The notes below the pieces were generated by a model. That model was not told the origin of the DNA, did no database searches, and saw only the letters and a list, made by a program, of their open reading frames with translations. This document shows, piece after piece, positions 38,469 to 47,091 of a stretch of DNA of 64,000 bases. Origin of the DNA: Dyella telluris (lineage in GTDB: Bacteria; Pseudomonadota; Gammaproteobacteria; Xanthomonadales; Rhodanobacteraceae); assembly GCF_014297575.1 (NCBI RefSeq), contig NZ_CP060412.1, positions 2,418,001 to 2,482,000 of the forward strand, given 5' to 3'. Positions within the stretch are counted from its first letter, which is position 1. Every line of letters starts with the position of its first letter. A program made the position numbers and the translations under genes.

Positions 38469-39502
38469 TACATCGTCTCCGTGACCTTGCGCAGGTGCGG
38501 CGGTACGTCCGGGTCAAAGCCGCGCGCCAACGACAACTCGCTGGCGGCGCGATAGAAGCTCTGCACGGCCAGCAGCGGCGTCACCATCGGCGATACGCCA
38601 TCGGGGAGCGGCAGCTTGTCCGGATCGTGGTTGCCCGGCGCGGCGATGAACACGCGTGCACCGCGTGCGCGGAATTCGTTGGCGACGGCAATGGTGTTGT
38701 CCTGCGTGCCATCACCCTGCGCGAAGAACAGCACCGGAAAACCTTCGCCCACGATGGCCATGGGGCCATGCTTCACTTCGGCGGCGCTGAAGGCTTCCGC
38801 GTGCAGGCCGCAGGTTTCCTTGAGCTTGAGCGCCGCTTCCAGCGCGGCGCCGAAACCGTAGCCGCGGCCCACCACGAACAGGCTGCTCGCCTTGGTGAGG
38901 CCTTCGACCATCGGGCTCCAGTCGCAGTCCCAGCCGCGGCGCAGATCGTCCGGCAGGCGTTCGGCGATGCCGTGCAGTTCGGCGTCGTTGCCCCAGTGCG
39001 CGGTCAGCTGCAGCACGGCGGCGAGCGTGGCGAGGTAGCTCTTGGTGGCGGCCACGCTCAGCTCCGGGCCGGCGCGCAGCGGCACGAAGGTGTCGGCCAT
39101 CTGCGCCAGGGGGGAGTCTTCCACGTTCACCAGCGCCACCACGTGGGCACCGGCGTCCTTGGCGGCCTGCGCGCTGCGCAGCAGGTCAGGGCTCTTGCCC
39201 GACTGCGAGATGGCGATGAACAGCGCGCCGTCCAGGTGCAGGTCGGCATCGTAGATGGAGGAAATCGACGGCGAGGCCGAGGCCGTGATCAGGCCCAGGC
39301 GGGTCTCGAACACATACTTGGCGTAGGCGGCAGCATGGTCGGAGCTGCCGCGTGCACAGGTGACGATGAAGCGAGGCGGCTTGGCCCGCAGCTGTTCGCC
39401 GAGCTTCGCAAGGATCGGCGCGTTCTCACGCAGCTGGCGCTCGACCACGGCGGCCGCTTCATGGGCCTCGCGGTACATCAGGGTGGAGCTGGCTTGCTTC
39501 AT
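38468..39502 (-). CDS. nagB-II: SIS-domain glucosamine-6-phosphate deaminase (NagB-II, GlmS-like)
   Basis: 344 aa with two SIS phosphosugar-binding domains: VTCARGSSDHAAAYAKYVFE and FIAISQSGKSPDLLRSAQAAKDAG in the first, VVGRGYGFGAALEAALKLKETCGLHAEAFSAAEVKHGP in the second, and a C-terminal DPDVPPHLRKVTETM like GlmS. The glutaminase domain of GlmS is absent, which in this nag context marks the non-orthologous deaminase NagB-II that converts GlcN-6-P to fructose-6-P and ammonia (known from Shewanella and Xanthomonas). Coupled to nagA; 53 bases after the LacI gene. Confidence 0.92.
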   Translation of the reverse strand: MKQASSTLMYREAHEAAAVVERQLRENAPILAKLGEQLRAKPPRFIVTCARGSSDHAAAYAKYVFETRLGLITASASPSISSIYDADLHLDGALFIAISQSGKSPDLLRSAQAAKDAGAHVVALVNVEDSPLAQMADTFVPLRAGPELSVAATKSYLATLAAVLQLTAHWGNDAELHGIAERLPDDLRRGWDCDWSPMVEGLTKASSLFVVGRGYGFGAALEAALKLKETCGLHAEAFSAAEVKHGPMAIVGEGFPVLFFAQGDGTQDNTIAVANEFRARGARVFIAAPGNHDPDKLPLPDGVSPMVTPLLAVQSFYRAASELSLARGFDPDVPPHLRKVTETM

Positions 39503-39555
39503 CGTCTATCTCTTGGCATGCGTGTGGGCGCACACCGCACGACTGAGGTGCGTCC

Positions 39556-40608
39556 TCAGCCCTTGCGTGGCGTTGGGGTTTGCGGCGGCGCGGTAGAGCC
39601 GCGCACGACCAGTTCGGGTACGAAACATTCGCTGTGCGGCAATTCCACCGCCGCACCGGACTTGCGTTGCAGTTCGGCCATCAGTTGCAGCGCCGCGTGG
39701 CGGCCGATGTCGCTGGTGGACTGGCGCGCGGTGGTCAGCGCCGGCCATGCCTGCTTGGAGAACGGGCTGTCCTCGAAACCGGCAATGGAAAGATTCCACG
39801 GCACGTCCATGCCGCTGGAGCGGGCAGCGGCGAGCACGCCGGCGGCGATTTCATCGTTGCTGCCGAAGATGGCGGTCGGCGGATCCTTCAGCGCGAGCAG
39901 CTTGCGTGCGCCGCGGAAACCGTCGTCGAACGCGTAGCGGCCGGGCAGCACCAGCTTCTTGTCCATCGGCAGGCCATAGTCGCGCAGCGCGTCGGCATAC
40001 CCCTGGTAGCGCTCCGGGCTGGAACGGTGGTGCGGTTCGCCCCACAGGAATCCGATGCGCTTGTGGCCCATCTGGATCAGGTGTTCGGTGATCGCATAGG
40101 CCGCACTGCGGTCGTCGATGTAGACGCACGGCGCGCCATCATGGGGATCTTCGCGCGAGGAAATGATGCGCACGAAGCTGATGTCGTTTTCGGTGAGCGT
40201 GTTGATCAGCTCGGCCTGTTCGGACATCGGCGGCGCCAGCACCAGGCCGGCCAGGCGATTGCGCTCCACCAGCGAGCACAATTCCTGCGCGAGGTCCGGC
40301 GAGGTGGAATCGCAGGGATGGATGAGCAGGCCGAAACCGCGTTCGCGGCAGGCGGACAGCACGCCGTCCTGCATGCTGATCACGTAGTGCGCGTTCGGAT
40401 TGTCATACACCAGACCGATGGCGTAAGCATGCGTACTGCGCAGGCCGCGTGCGGACGGGTTGGGCTGGTAACCCAGCGCCTCGATCGCACGCTCGACCTT
40501 CTCGCGCGTGTCGGCCCGCACCGAAGCCTCGCGGTTGATCACGCGCGAGACGGTCTTGAGCGAAACGCCCGAACGTTTGGCGACGTCCTTGATGGTGGGG
40601 TTGCGCAA
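39556..40608 (-). CDS. nagQ: LacI-family regulator of N-acetylglucosamine utilisation (NagQ/NagR-like)
   Basis: 350 aa with LacI HTH (TIKDVAKRSGVSLKTVSRVINREASVRADTREKVERAI), hinge and sugar-binding domain (GHKRIGFLWGEPHHRSSPERYQGY, IFGSNDEIAAGVLAAARSSGM). The start codon appears to be TTG 40608, with GGAG 8 bases before; MRNPTIKDV is the natural N-terminus. It lies inside the nag run, and palindromes TGACAACGTTGTCA or part of it precede nagP and both nagK genes. LacI-type repressors of this name and site type are known in xanthomonad and Shewanella nag regulons; orthology to NagQ is inferred from context. Confidence 0.85.
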   Translation of the reverse strand: MRNPTIKDVAKRSGVSLKTVSRVINREASVRADTREKVERAIEALGYQPNPSARGLRSTHAYAIGLVYDNPNAHYVISMQDGVLSACRERGFGLLIHPCDSTSPDLAQELCSLVERNRLAGLVLAPPMSEQAELINTLTENDISFVRIISSREDPHDGAPCVYIDDRSAAYAITEHLIQMGHKRIGFLWGEPHHRSSPERYQGYADALRDYGLPMDKKLVLPGRYAFDDGFRGARKLLALKDPPTAIFGSNDEIAAGVLAAARSSGMDVPWNLSIAGFEDSPFSKQAWPALTTARQSTSDIGRHAALQLMAELQRKSGAAVELPHSECFVPELVVRGSTAPPQTPTPRKG

Positions 40609-40695
40609 CGTGAAAACTCCGGCAATACAGAAAGTGGTGGCATCGTAGCCCAGCAGGCCTGGCCTGCGGATGGCGCGCCGTGCGCGCCACCGGGC

Positions 40696-41982
40696 TCAGT
40701 GCGTCTGCTGACCGACGCGGTGCCCCCTCAGGCCGTAGTACAGGATGTACAGGTAGCAGGGCACCATCAGTGCCATGAATACCAGCTGGAAGTTGAAGTG
40801 CTGTTTCAGGTGCACGAACAACTGCGGCACCAGCGCGCCACCCACGATCGCCATGATCAGCATGGCCGAACCGCGCTCGGTGAGGCGGCCCAGGCCGTGG
40901 ATGGCCAGCGGGAAGATCGCCGGCCACATCATGGCGTTGGCAAAGCCCAGCGCGGCCACGAAGCCCACCGACGTGTGGCCCGTGGTGAAGTACGCGCCCA
41001 GCGTGAACAGCACGCCCAGTACGGCCGACACCGCCAGGTAGCTCTGCTGCGAAATGAAGCGCGGAATCAGCACCAGGCCGGCGAGATAACCACCGAGCAT
41101 GGCAATCAGCGTGTACGAGGTGAAGTGCTTGGTTTCATCCAGCGGCAGGCCGAAACCCTGGCCGTAGGTGCCGATGGCGTCGCCCGCCATCACTTCCACG
41201 CCCACGTAGAGGAACAGGCACAGCACGCCCAGCCACAGGTGCGGGAAGCTGAAGATGCCGCCCTTGGCATGGCCGATGTCCGATTCGGCATTGGCGCCGG
41301 ATGCCTTGATCTCCGGCAGCGGCGAGCGGATCACCCAGATCGCCAGCAGCACCAGCAGGCCGGCCATGATCATGTAAGGCATGTGGATCTTGGCGGCGAA
41401 GGCGTTGAGCAGGGCTTCCTTCGCTTCCGGCGTCGGTGCGGCTTTTACCTGCGTATCGAAGGTGTCGATACCGCTCAGTACCAGCGCGCCGAACACCGCC
41501 GGCGCCAGCGCACCCGCCACCTTGTTGCAGATGCCCATGAAGGCGATGCGCTGCGCGGCGCTGTCGATCGGGCCCAGGATGCTGATGTACGGATTGGACG
41601 CAGTCTGCAGCAGCGCAAGACCCGCGCCGATCACGAACAGGCCGCCCAGGGCGGGGTAGAAGATGCGCATGCTGACGAACTGGCCGAAGATCACGGCGCC
41701 AATAGCCATTACGAACAGGCCCAGGCCCATGCCCTTCTTCATGCCGGTGCGGCGAAGCACGCTGGAGGAAGGAATGGCCAGGAAGAAATACGAGAAATAG
41801 AACACCAGCGGCACGAAGAACGCGGACACGTCATCGACGTTGAAAGCGAGCTTCACGAAGGTGATCAGCGGCCCGTTGAGCCAGGTGACGAAACCGAAGA
41901 TAAAGAACAGCACGCCGATGATGAGCATCGGCACCACGCTGGATGAGCGTGACTCGCCGGCGGCAAGCGTAGTGGCAGACAT
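40696..41982 (-). CDS. nagP: N-acetylglucosamine MFS transporter
   Basis: 428-aa inner-membrane protein of the FucP/NagP major-facilitator family, about 12 predicted membrane helices. The first, VVPMLIIGVLFFIFGFVTWLNGPLITFVKLAF, has the FGFVTWLNGPL signature typical of sugar:H+ symporters of this group. Further markers are QTASNPYISILGPIDSAAQRIAFMGICNKVAG and GFANAMMWPAIFPLAIHGLGRLTERGSAML. It is divergent from nagK-1. An operator-like half palindrome overlaps its predicted -35 box. Confidence 0.92.
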   Translation of the reverse strand: MSATTLAAGESRSSSVVPMLIIGVLFFIFGFVTWLNGPLITFVKLAFNVDDVSAFFVPLVFYFSYFFLAIPSSSVLRRTGMKKGMGLGLFVMAIGAVIFGQFVSMRIFYPALGGLFVIGAGLALLQTASNPYISILGPIDSAAQRIAFMGICNKVAGALAPAVFGALVLSGIDTFDTQVKAAPTPEAKEALLNAFAAKIHMPYMIMAGLLVLLAIWVIRSPLPEIKASGANAESDIGHAKGGIFSFPHLWLGVLCLFLYVGVEVMAGDAIGTYGQGFGLPLDETKHFTSYTLIAMLGGYLAGLVLIPRFISQQSYLAVSAVLGVLFTLGAYFTTGHTSVGFVAALGFANAMMWPAIFPLAIHGLGRLTERGSAMLIMAIVGGALVPQLFVHLKQHFNFQLVFMALMVPCYLYILYYGLRGHRVGQQTH

Positions 41983-42055
41983 GGATCGACTTTACTCCCC
42001 GCGGATTGCCGCTGAACGACGGACCTGGAGCGGTCCGTACTCCCCCGAAAGACCT

Positions 42056-42084
42056 TTTATCGACGCTATGCGTAACGTTGTCAA
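42056..42084 (-). promoter_or_regulatory. nagP promoter with overlapping nag operator
   Basis: Minus strand: TTGACA (42084-42079), 17-base spacer, GATAAA (42061-42056). The -35 box lies inside TGACAACGTTACGC (42083-42070), which matches ten of the fourteen bases of the perfect TGACAACGTTGTCA palindrome at 42325. Repressor binding would cover the promoter. Confidence 0.68.
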
Positions 42085-42323
42085 ATTTTGACACGACCGA
42101 GCCAAGGAATGGCCCGCGCAAGCTTGGCCGCAATGACCCCCTTTTCTGCGCGCTCTGCTGCGCCGCCGCAGGCGTGGATTGTCAGCAGTGCATTGCTTTC
42201 GGATGGACAAAATATTCTTTTTTAACAACATGTTGCGTAGCAGCATGTTCTTGCGGGAAGGGCGTCATTTGCTGCGATTGCTGGCCTGCGCCAAATCGTT
42301 GTTTCGCATGATAAAACGTTCTG

Positions 42324-42353
42324 TTGACAACGTTGTCATTACGGGACGAGACT
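42324..42353 (+). promoter_or_regulatory. nagK-1 promoter with perfect nag palindrome
   Basis: TGACAACGTTGTCA (42325-42338), a perfect 14-bp palindrome, overlaps a TTGACA -35 box (42324-42329). A weak -10 candidate GAGACT is at 42348-42353 (18-base spacer), 57 bases before the GTG start. The same arrangement recurs before nagK-2. The rest of 41983-42410 shows no gene. Confidence 0.7.
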
Positions 42354-42410
42354 CGGGCCAAACCGGGCCTTCAGGGGGCTGTGCGGTACCGGCGTGACGA
42401 GGGGATGGCT

Positions 42411-43490
42411 GTGTCGCAAAGCGGCAACCACAACCTGGGCGCGCGTCCCTTGCCTCTGCTGCGGCGAGCCTTCCTTGCTGCGGACGTCGGGGGCACGCAT
42501 GCACGCATCGGACTGGTCAGTCGCGAGCCGGACGGCACGCGCCCGGTGACGGTGCTGCAGTACCACCGCTACGCGTGCGCGGACTGGCCGAGCCTGACGG
42601 CGGTGCTGCAGGACTTCGTGGGCCAGCTGGATCGCTCGGTGCACGTGGATCGCTGCGCCGTGGCCAGCGCCGGCTATGTGCTGGGCGATGCCATCGTCAA
42701 CGACAACCTGCCCTGGCCCGTGTCCATCCGCGACATCCGCGACAGCCTTGGCATCGAACAGCTGGCCGTGGTCAACGACTTCGAAGCGGTGGCCTACGCC
42801 ACCCAGTTCCTCAGCAACGCCGACACCACCGCAGTGATTGAAAGCGAAGCGCCGCCCGTCGCCGGTCCGGTGCTGGTGATGGGCCCGGGCACCGGCCTGG
42901 GTTCGGCCGTGCTGCTGCCCGGCCAGCCGCACGCCACCGTGCTGGCCACCGAGGCCGGCCAGATCGCCCTGGCACCGGGCAACGAACGCGAAATCGAGAT
43001 CCTGCGCTACCTGGCACGCGACCGTGCCTACGTATCCTTCGAACACGCCCTCTCGGGCCCGGGCCTGCTCAACCTTTACCGCGCCCTGCGCGCGCTGCGC
43101 CACCAGCCGCCGGTCTTCACGCAACCGGCCCAGGTGACGCAGGCAGCGCTGGAGCGCAGCGACGACGCGGCGGTGGAAGCGCTGGATGTTTTCTGCGGCC
43201 TGCTGGGCAGCTTCGTCGGCGACCTGTGCCTGCTGTACGGCGCACGCGGGGGCGTGTTCCTGGCGGGCGGCATTCTTCCGCAGATCCGCGACGTGCTGCT
43301 GACCAGCAGTTTCCGCCAGCGTTTCTTCAACAAAGGCGTGATGCGCGCCTTTCTGCAGCAGGTTCACGTACGACTGATGGAGCACGGCCAGCACGGCGTC
43401 ATCGGCGCCGCCGGGCTATTTCTCGAACAGCAAGACCGAGAGGGTGATCCACGAAACCCTCGCGCCGGGGAGAACGGAAAACCGAGGTAG
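42411..43490 (+). CDS. nagK: Glk-type N-acetylglucosamine kinase, copy 1
   Basis: 359 aa, hexokinase-like fold of the bacterial Glk family. The phosphate-binding loop FLAADVGGTHARIGLV, catalytic Asp in VVNDFEAVAYATQF and ATP-site GPGTGLGSAVLLPG are present. In the nag context it should phosphorylate imported GlcNAc (inference; glucokinase activity cannot be excluded). The GTG start at 42411 is preferred because copy 2 has the same GACGAGGGGAT ribosome site and a GTG at the same distance; an ATG at 42405 lies too close to that site. After ...AAGL the C-terminus runs on for 23 residues (FLEQQDREGDPRN...) where copy 2 stops after six. Confidence 0.88.
   Translation: MSQSGNHNLGARPLPLLRRAFLAADVGGTHARIGLVSREPDGTRPVTVLQYHRYACADWPSLTAVLQDFVGQLDRSVHVDRCAVASAGYVLGDAIVNDNLPWPVSIRDIRDSLGIEQLAVVNDFEAVAYATQFLSNADTTAVIESEAPPVAGPVLVMGPGTGLGSAVLLPGQPHATVLATEAGQIALAPGNEREIEILRYLARDRAYVSFEHALSGPGLLNLYRALRALRHQPPVFTQPAQVTQAALERSDDAAVEALDVFCGLLGSFVGDLCLLYGARGGVFLAGGILPQIRDVLLTSSFRQRFFNKGVMRAFLQQVHVRLMEHGQHGVIGAAGLFLEQQDREGDPRNPRAGENGKPR
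42477..43405 (+). repeat. Long direct repeat, nagK copy 1 (partner 51899-52827)
   Basis: By eye about 98% identical to 51899-52827 at a constant offset of 9,422 bases. Only two amino-acid changes occur over this stretch (N/H and R/C). Differences cluster around 42945-43000. Confidence 0.9.
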
Positions 43491-43581
43491 TTCCCAACCA
43501 ACCGGGCCCATGCCCGACCGACACGCTGCAGACCATGTCCCACGGCGTCGCCTGCAGTAAAGCCTTCGAGGGGAGGACGTC

Positions 43582-46353
43582 ATGTCACACAGAAAGACTC
43601 TGCTAGCCGCAAGCATCGTTGCCGGACTGTGTATCTCCATGTCGCTCCAGGCACAGGATGCACCGCAGACCGGCACCACCACGCCGCCAGCGACTCCGGG
43701 TTCCACCACGCAGCAGACCCCGGACCAGTCGCAGGCCAAGCAGCTGGAAACGGTGACGGTAACCGGCATCCGCGCCAGCCTGCAGCAATCGCTGGACACC
43801 AAGCGCAACGCCGATGCCATCGTCGATGCCATCACGGCCGAGGATATCGGCAAGTTCCCGGCCACCAATGTGGCCGAAGCACTGGCGCAGATTCCGGGCG
43901 TCACGCTGGATCGGGCCTTTGGCGCCACCCAGCGCGTGAGCATCGATGGCATCGATCCCAGCCTGAACCTGGCGTTCCTCGATGGCCATCCGGTGTCGCA
44001 GGCCATGTGGCTGTATGGCGACAGCCCCAATCGCGGTTTCAACTATTCGCTGTTGCCGCCGGAAATCCTGGGCTCGCTGGAAGTGTTCAAGAGCCCGGAG
44101 GCACGCCTGCCTGAAGGCAGCCTGGGCGGTACGGTGATCATGCACACCATCCAGCCGCTGGACGTACCGGCGAACACGCTCAGTGGCTCGTTTGGCGTGA
44201 ACTACAACGACATGGTCGACCAGAGCCGGCCGAATGCGTCGCTGTTCTACAGCTGGCATAACGCCGACAAGACCTTTGGCGCGGATGTGTCCATCCAGCA
44301 CTACGAGCAGAAGACCGATCGCCAGGGCCAGGAGATCTTCAGCTATACACCGGTGTACCAGATTGCCGAGAAGAACGCGGGGATTGCCGGGCAGGTGGCC
44401 GCTGGCCAGCTTCAGCCCACCGATCTGATGCCCACCGAGCTCAACTCGGCCAACTTCCAGCAGACCGAAAAGCGCAGCAGCGTGCTGGTGAACCTGCAGT
44501 ACAAGCCGAACGATCACTTCGACAGCACGCTCAGCCTGCTGTACATGACCGATCGCCTCGACAACCTCAATGTGTCGATGTACCCCATCGCCGGCTTCAA
44601 CTTCGCCGGCATCTCGCACCTCAGCTCGGGCAACAACGGCATCGTCACGTCCGGCACGCAGGTGGGTACGCCCTGTTACAACACCACCTCGTGCACCAGC
44701 ACGGCGGAAACCTTCATGGATAACGACGCACGCAAGTCGTTCATCCGCACCAAGGGCGTCGACTGGCGTGGTACCTACAAGGGCGACGGCTGGCGGCTGT
44801 CCGGGCAGCTCGGCATGAGCTCGTCCAACAACGACATCAGCCAGGCCTTCAAGGAGCTGTTCTACGGCGGCGGCTTCAACTGGGACATCAACAAGGGCTT
44901 CAACTTCACCGACCTGGCATCGGCGAACAATCCGCAGTACTGGGCGGACAACGACTTCGGCGGCAACATCGGCTACAAGCCGTACAAGGCACGCGATGAA
45001 TACGCGCAGGTCGACTTCGCCTATGACCTCAATGGGTTCCTCAACAACATCGCGGCAGGCGTTCGTTGGGCCGAGCACTGGGAAAGCCAGTCGTTGCTGA
45101 TCTACAACGAAGGCGTGCCGAACATGACGCTCAACCAGATCGGCTACGGCGGCCTGACCAACCTGCAGGGTGCGTCCAGCATCGGCCTGTCAGGCAGCTC
45201 GGTGCGTCATGTGCAGACGCTGGGCTTCCAGTCCGTCTACAACGCCGTGGTGGATGGCAACACGCTGATCGCCAACGACCCGGTGGACTACTGGGACAAC
45301 ACCTTCAATGTGAACCAGCAGAACACTGCGGCCTATGCACAGTTGAACTACGGCAACGACACCGTGCACGGCAACCTCGGCGTGCGCTGGGTGCAGACCA
45401 AGATCAACTCGTGGGGCTACAACGTGCCCAGCACCTGCAGCACCTGGGATTGCGTGTTCCCGCCGGGCTTCGGCTACGTGGGCTCCAGCAGCACGAACAA
45501 CGAGTGGCTGCCTGCGTTCAACATCGCCTGGAACGTCACCCCGGACGTGATCATACGCGGCGCAGCGTCGGAAACCGAAGCCTACGCGCCGTACAACCAG
45601 TACGCGCCGTACTTCGAAGCCAATGACACCGTGCTCACCGCCACGGCCGGCAACCCGGACCTGAAGCCGTATCGTTCGGTGAACATCGACCTGTCCGGCG
45701 AGTGGTACTTCAACAACGAGTCCATCGTCGCGCTGTCGGGCTTCTACAAGAACGTGCTGAACTATGTGGTGAACGCGGCGACCACGCAGGGCCGGCAGAA
45801 CGGTTCGTGGGCCCAGCTGATCCAGGGTTCCACCGGGCAGATGCTGGTGGCCAACGGCCTCTGCACGGAGGCGGGCTACTGCCAGTACAGCGTATCGGCG
45901 CCCATCAACGGCGGACGGGCCAAGGTGAAGGGCGCGGCCATCAGCTACCAGCAGGCCTTTGGTGAAAGCGGCTTTGGCCTGCGCGCCAACTATACCTACT
46001 CCGATTCGCACACCGCCTCCGGCGGTCCGTTGCCGTACAACTCCAAGAACTCGTACACCCTTGCCCCCTACTTCGAGAAGGGGCCGTACAGCGCGAGCAT
46101 CTCGTACAACTACCGCAGCAAGTACCTCGCCGGCGGTTACGTGGCCGGTGCGCCCGATTCCTACACCGACAGCTTCAAGGAGCTGGATGCCTCGCTGGGT
46201 TACAAATTCAACCAGAACTTCTCGCTCACCTTCGACGCGCTCAACCTGCTCGATTCGACTTACAAGCAGTACTACGGCTCACAGATGATCGAGCTGGCCA
46301 ACGAATACAGCAGCGGTCGCGAGTACATTCTCGAAGCCCATTTCAAGCTTTGA
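43582..46353 (+). CDS. TonB-dependent receptor of the nag regulon (1)
   Basis: 923 aa. Signal peptide MSHRKTLLAASIVAGLC..., TonB-box-like ETVTVTG (about residue 55), plug with AITAEDIGKFPATNVAEALAQIPGV and VEVFKSPEA-type motifs, then a barrel ending YILEAHFKL. No signalling or Oar-type N-terminal domain. It follows nagK by 91 bases. The leader and signal peptide are almost the same as for the receptor at 52994, but the mature proteins differ widely, so the two probably take up different amino-sugar oligosaccharides (chitin-derived, by context). GAGGGGAGGA precedes the ATG. Confidence 0.92.
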   Translation: MSHRKTLLAASIVAGLCISMSLQAQDAPQTGTTTPPATPGSTTQQTPDQSQAKQLETVTVTGIRASLQQSLDTKRNADAIVDAITAEDIGKFPATNVAEALAQIPGVTLDRAFGATQRVSIDGIDPSLNLAFLDGHPVSQAMWLYGDSPNRGFNYSLLPPEILGSLEVFKSPEARLPEGSLGGTVIMHTIQPLDVPANTLSGSFGVNYNDMVDQSRPNASLFYSWHNADKTFGADVSIQHYEQKTDRQGQEIFSYTPVYQIAEKNAGIAGQVAAGQLQPTDLMPTELNSANFQQTEKRSSVLVNLQYKPNDHFDSTLSLLYMTDRLDNLNVSMYPIAGFNFAGISHLSSGNNGIVTSGTQVGTPCYNTTSCTSTAETFMDNDARKSFIRTKGVDWRGTYKGDGWRLSGQLGMSSSNNDISQAFKELFYGGGFNWDINKGFNFTDLASANNPQYWADNDFGGNIGYKPYKARDEYAQVDFAYDLNGFLNNIAAGVRWAEHWESQSLLIYNEGVPNMTLNQIGYGGLTNLQGASSIGLSGSSVRHVQTLGFQSVYNAVVDGNTLIANDPVDYWDNTFNVNQQNTAAYAQLNYGNDTVHGNLGVRWVQTKINSWGYNVPSTCSTWDCVFPPGFGYVGSSSTNNEWLPAFNIAWNVTPDVIIRGAASETEAYAPYNQYAPYFEANDTVLTATAGNPDLKPYRSVNIDLSGEWYFNNESIVALSGFYKNVLNYVVNAATTQGRQNGSWAQLIQGSTGQMLVANGLCTEAGYCQYSVSAPINGGRAKVKGAAISYQQAFGESGFGLRANYTYSDSHTASGGPLPYNSKNSYTLAPYFEKGPYSASISYNYRSKYLAGGYVAGAPDSYTDSFKELDASLGYKFNQNFSLTFDALNLLDSTYKQYYGSQMIELANEYSSGREYILEAHFKL

Positions 46354-46374
46354 TTTGTTGCAACTCCCCGAACA

Positions 46375-46406
46375 GGGCCTGGCGTTTTGCCAGGCCCCTT
46401 TTTTTT
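46375..46406. terminator. Intrinsic terminator after receptor (convergent with pcp)
   Basis: GGGCCTGGC/GCCAGGCCC (46375-46383/46389-46397) with loop GTTTT, followed by eight T residues on the plus strand. A strong rho-independent terminator of the nagK-receptor transcript; the pcp operon ends at 46410 from the other side. Confidence 0.9.
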
Positions 46407-46409
46407 CTG

Positions 46410-47063
46410 TCAGTCCAGCGTGCCTGCACCGAGGCGTTCGTCCTCGTGCCGGATGGCCGCCACCTCGAGCGCCAGGGTGAGTCCGCGCACCACATCCGCG
46501 CCGCTCATGCTGGGTGCCTGTGGAAAGCGTGCCGCCTGCGACGGCAGGTAGGGAATGTGCATGAATCCCGCGCGCATGCCGCGATGGCCGGCGGCCAGAT
46601 GCAGCATCACGTAGGCCACGTGGTTGCACACGAACGTGCCGGCCGTGTTGGACACTTCAGCCGGTAGGCCTTCCGCCAGCAGCGCCTTGAGCATGGCCTT
46701 GATGGGCAAGTTGCTGAAGTAGGCGGCGGGACCACCCGCGACTATCGCCTCGTCAACCGGCTGCGCGCCCGCGTTGTCCGCGATGCGCGCGTCCTGCACG
46801 TTGATCGCCACGCGTTCGATCGACAGTCGGCTGCGTCCGCCGGCCTGGCCTACGCCAAGCAGGATCGCCGGCTGCACCTCATCCACCGCCAGGGCCAGTT
46901 CGCGCTGCGAGTCGGCGAATACCGTGGGAAGCAGGCGGGACACCACGCGGTGGCCGCCGATGGTCTTGCCGTCCAGCTGGCGCACGGCTTCCCACGAGGG
47001 ATTGATGTCTTCGTTGCCGAACGGCGTGAAGCCGGTCAGCAGGATGCGCGGATGCTTGCTCAT
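46410..47063 (-). CDS. pcp: Pyroglutamyl-peptidase I
   Basis: 217-aa cysteine peptidase (family C15) releasing N-terminal 5-oxoproline from peptides. The triad is visible: Glu in GVGQAGGRSRLSIERVA, Cys in NTAGTFVCNHVAY and His in AGFMHIPYLPSQ. N-terminal LLTGFTPFGNEDINPSWEAV is typical. It lies 28 bases after the DUF979 gene and is the last member of an operon with 5-oxoprolinase, so it probably supplies pyroglutamate to PxpABC. Confidence 0.95.
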   Translation of the reverse strand: MSKHPRILLTGFTPFGNEDINPSWEAVRQLDGKTIGGHRVVSRLLPTVFADSQRELALAVDEVQPAILLGVGQAGGRSRLSIERVAINVQDARIADNAGAQPVDEAIVAGGPAAYFSNLPIKAMLKALLAEGLPAEVSNTAGTFVCNHVAYVMLHLAAGHRGMRAGFMHIPYLPSQAARFPQAPSMSGADVVRGLTLALEVAAIRHEDERLGAGTLD

Positions 47064-47091
47064 GCGTCATGCCTCGTAGCCATGCCCGTGT

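Noticed and set aside
38468..39502. Glucosamine-fructose-6-phosphate aminotransferase (GlmS)
   Set aside because: The N-terminal glutaminase domain with its Cys is missing, and the gene is coupled to nagA, which fits NagB-II.
42339..43394. Minus-strand frames opposite both nagK copies, similar to each other
   Set aside because: Their similarity only reflects the duplication of nagK; they carry no domain and would run into the receptor spacer.
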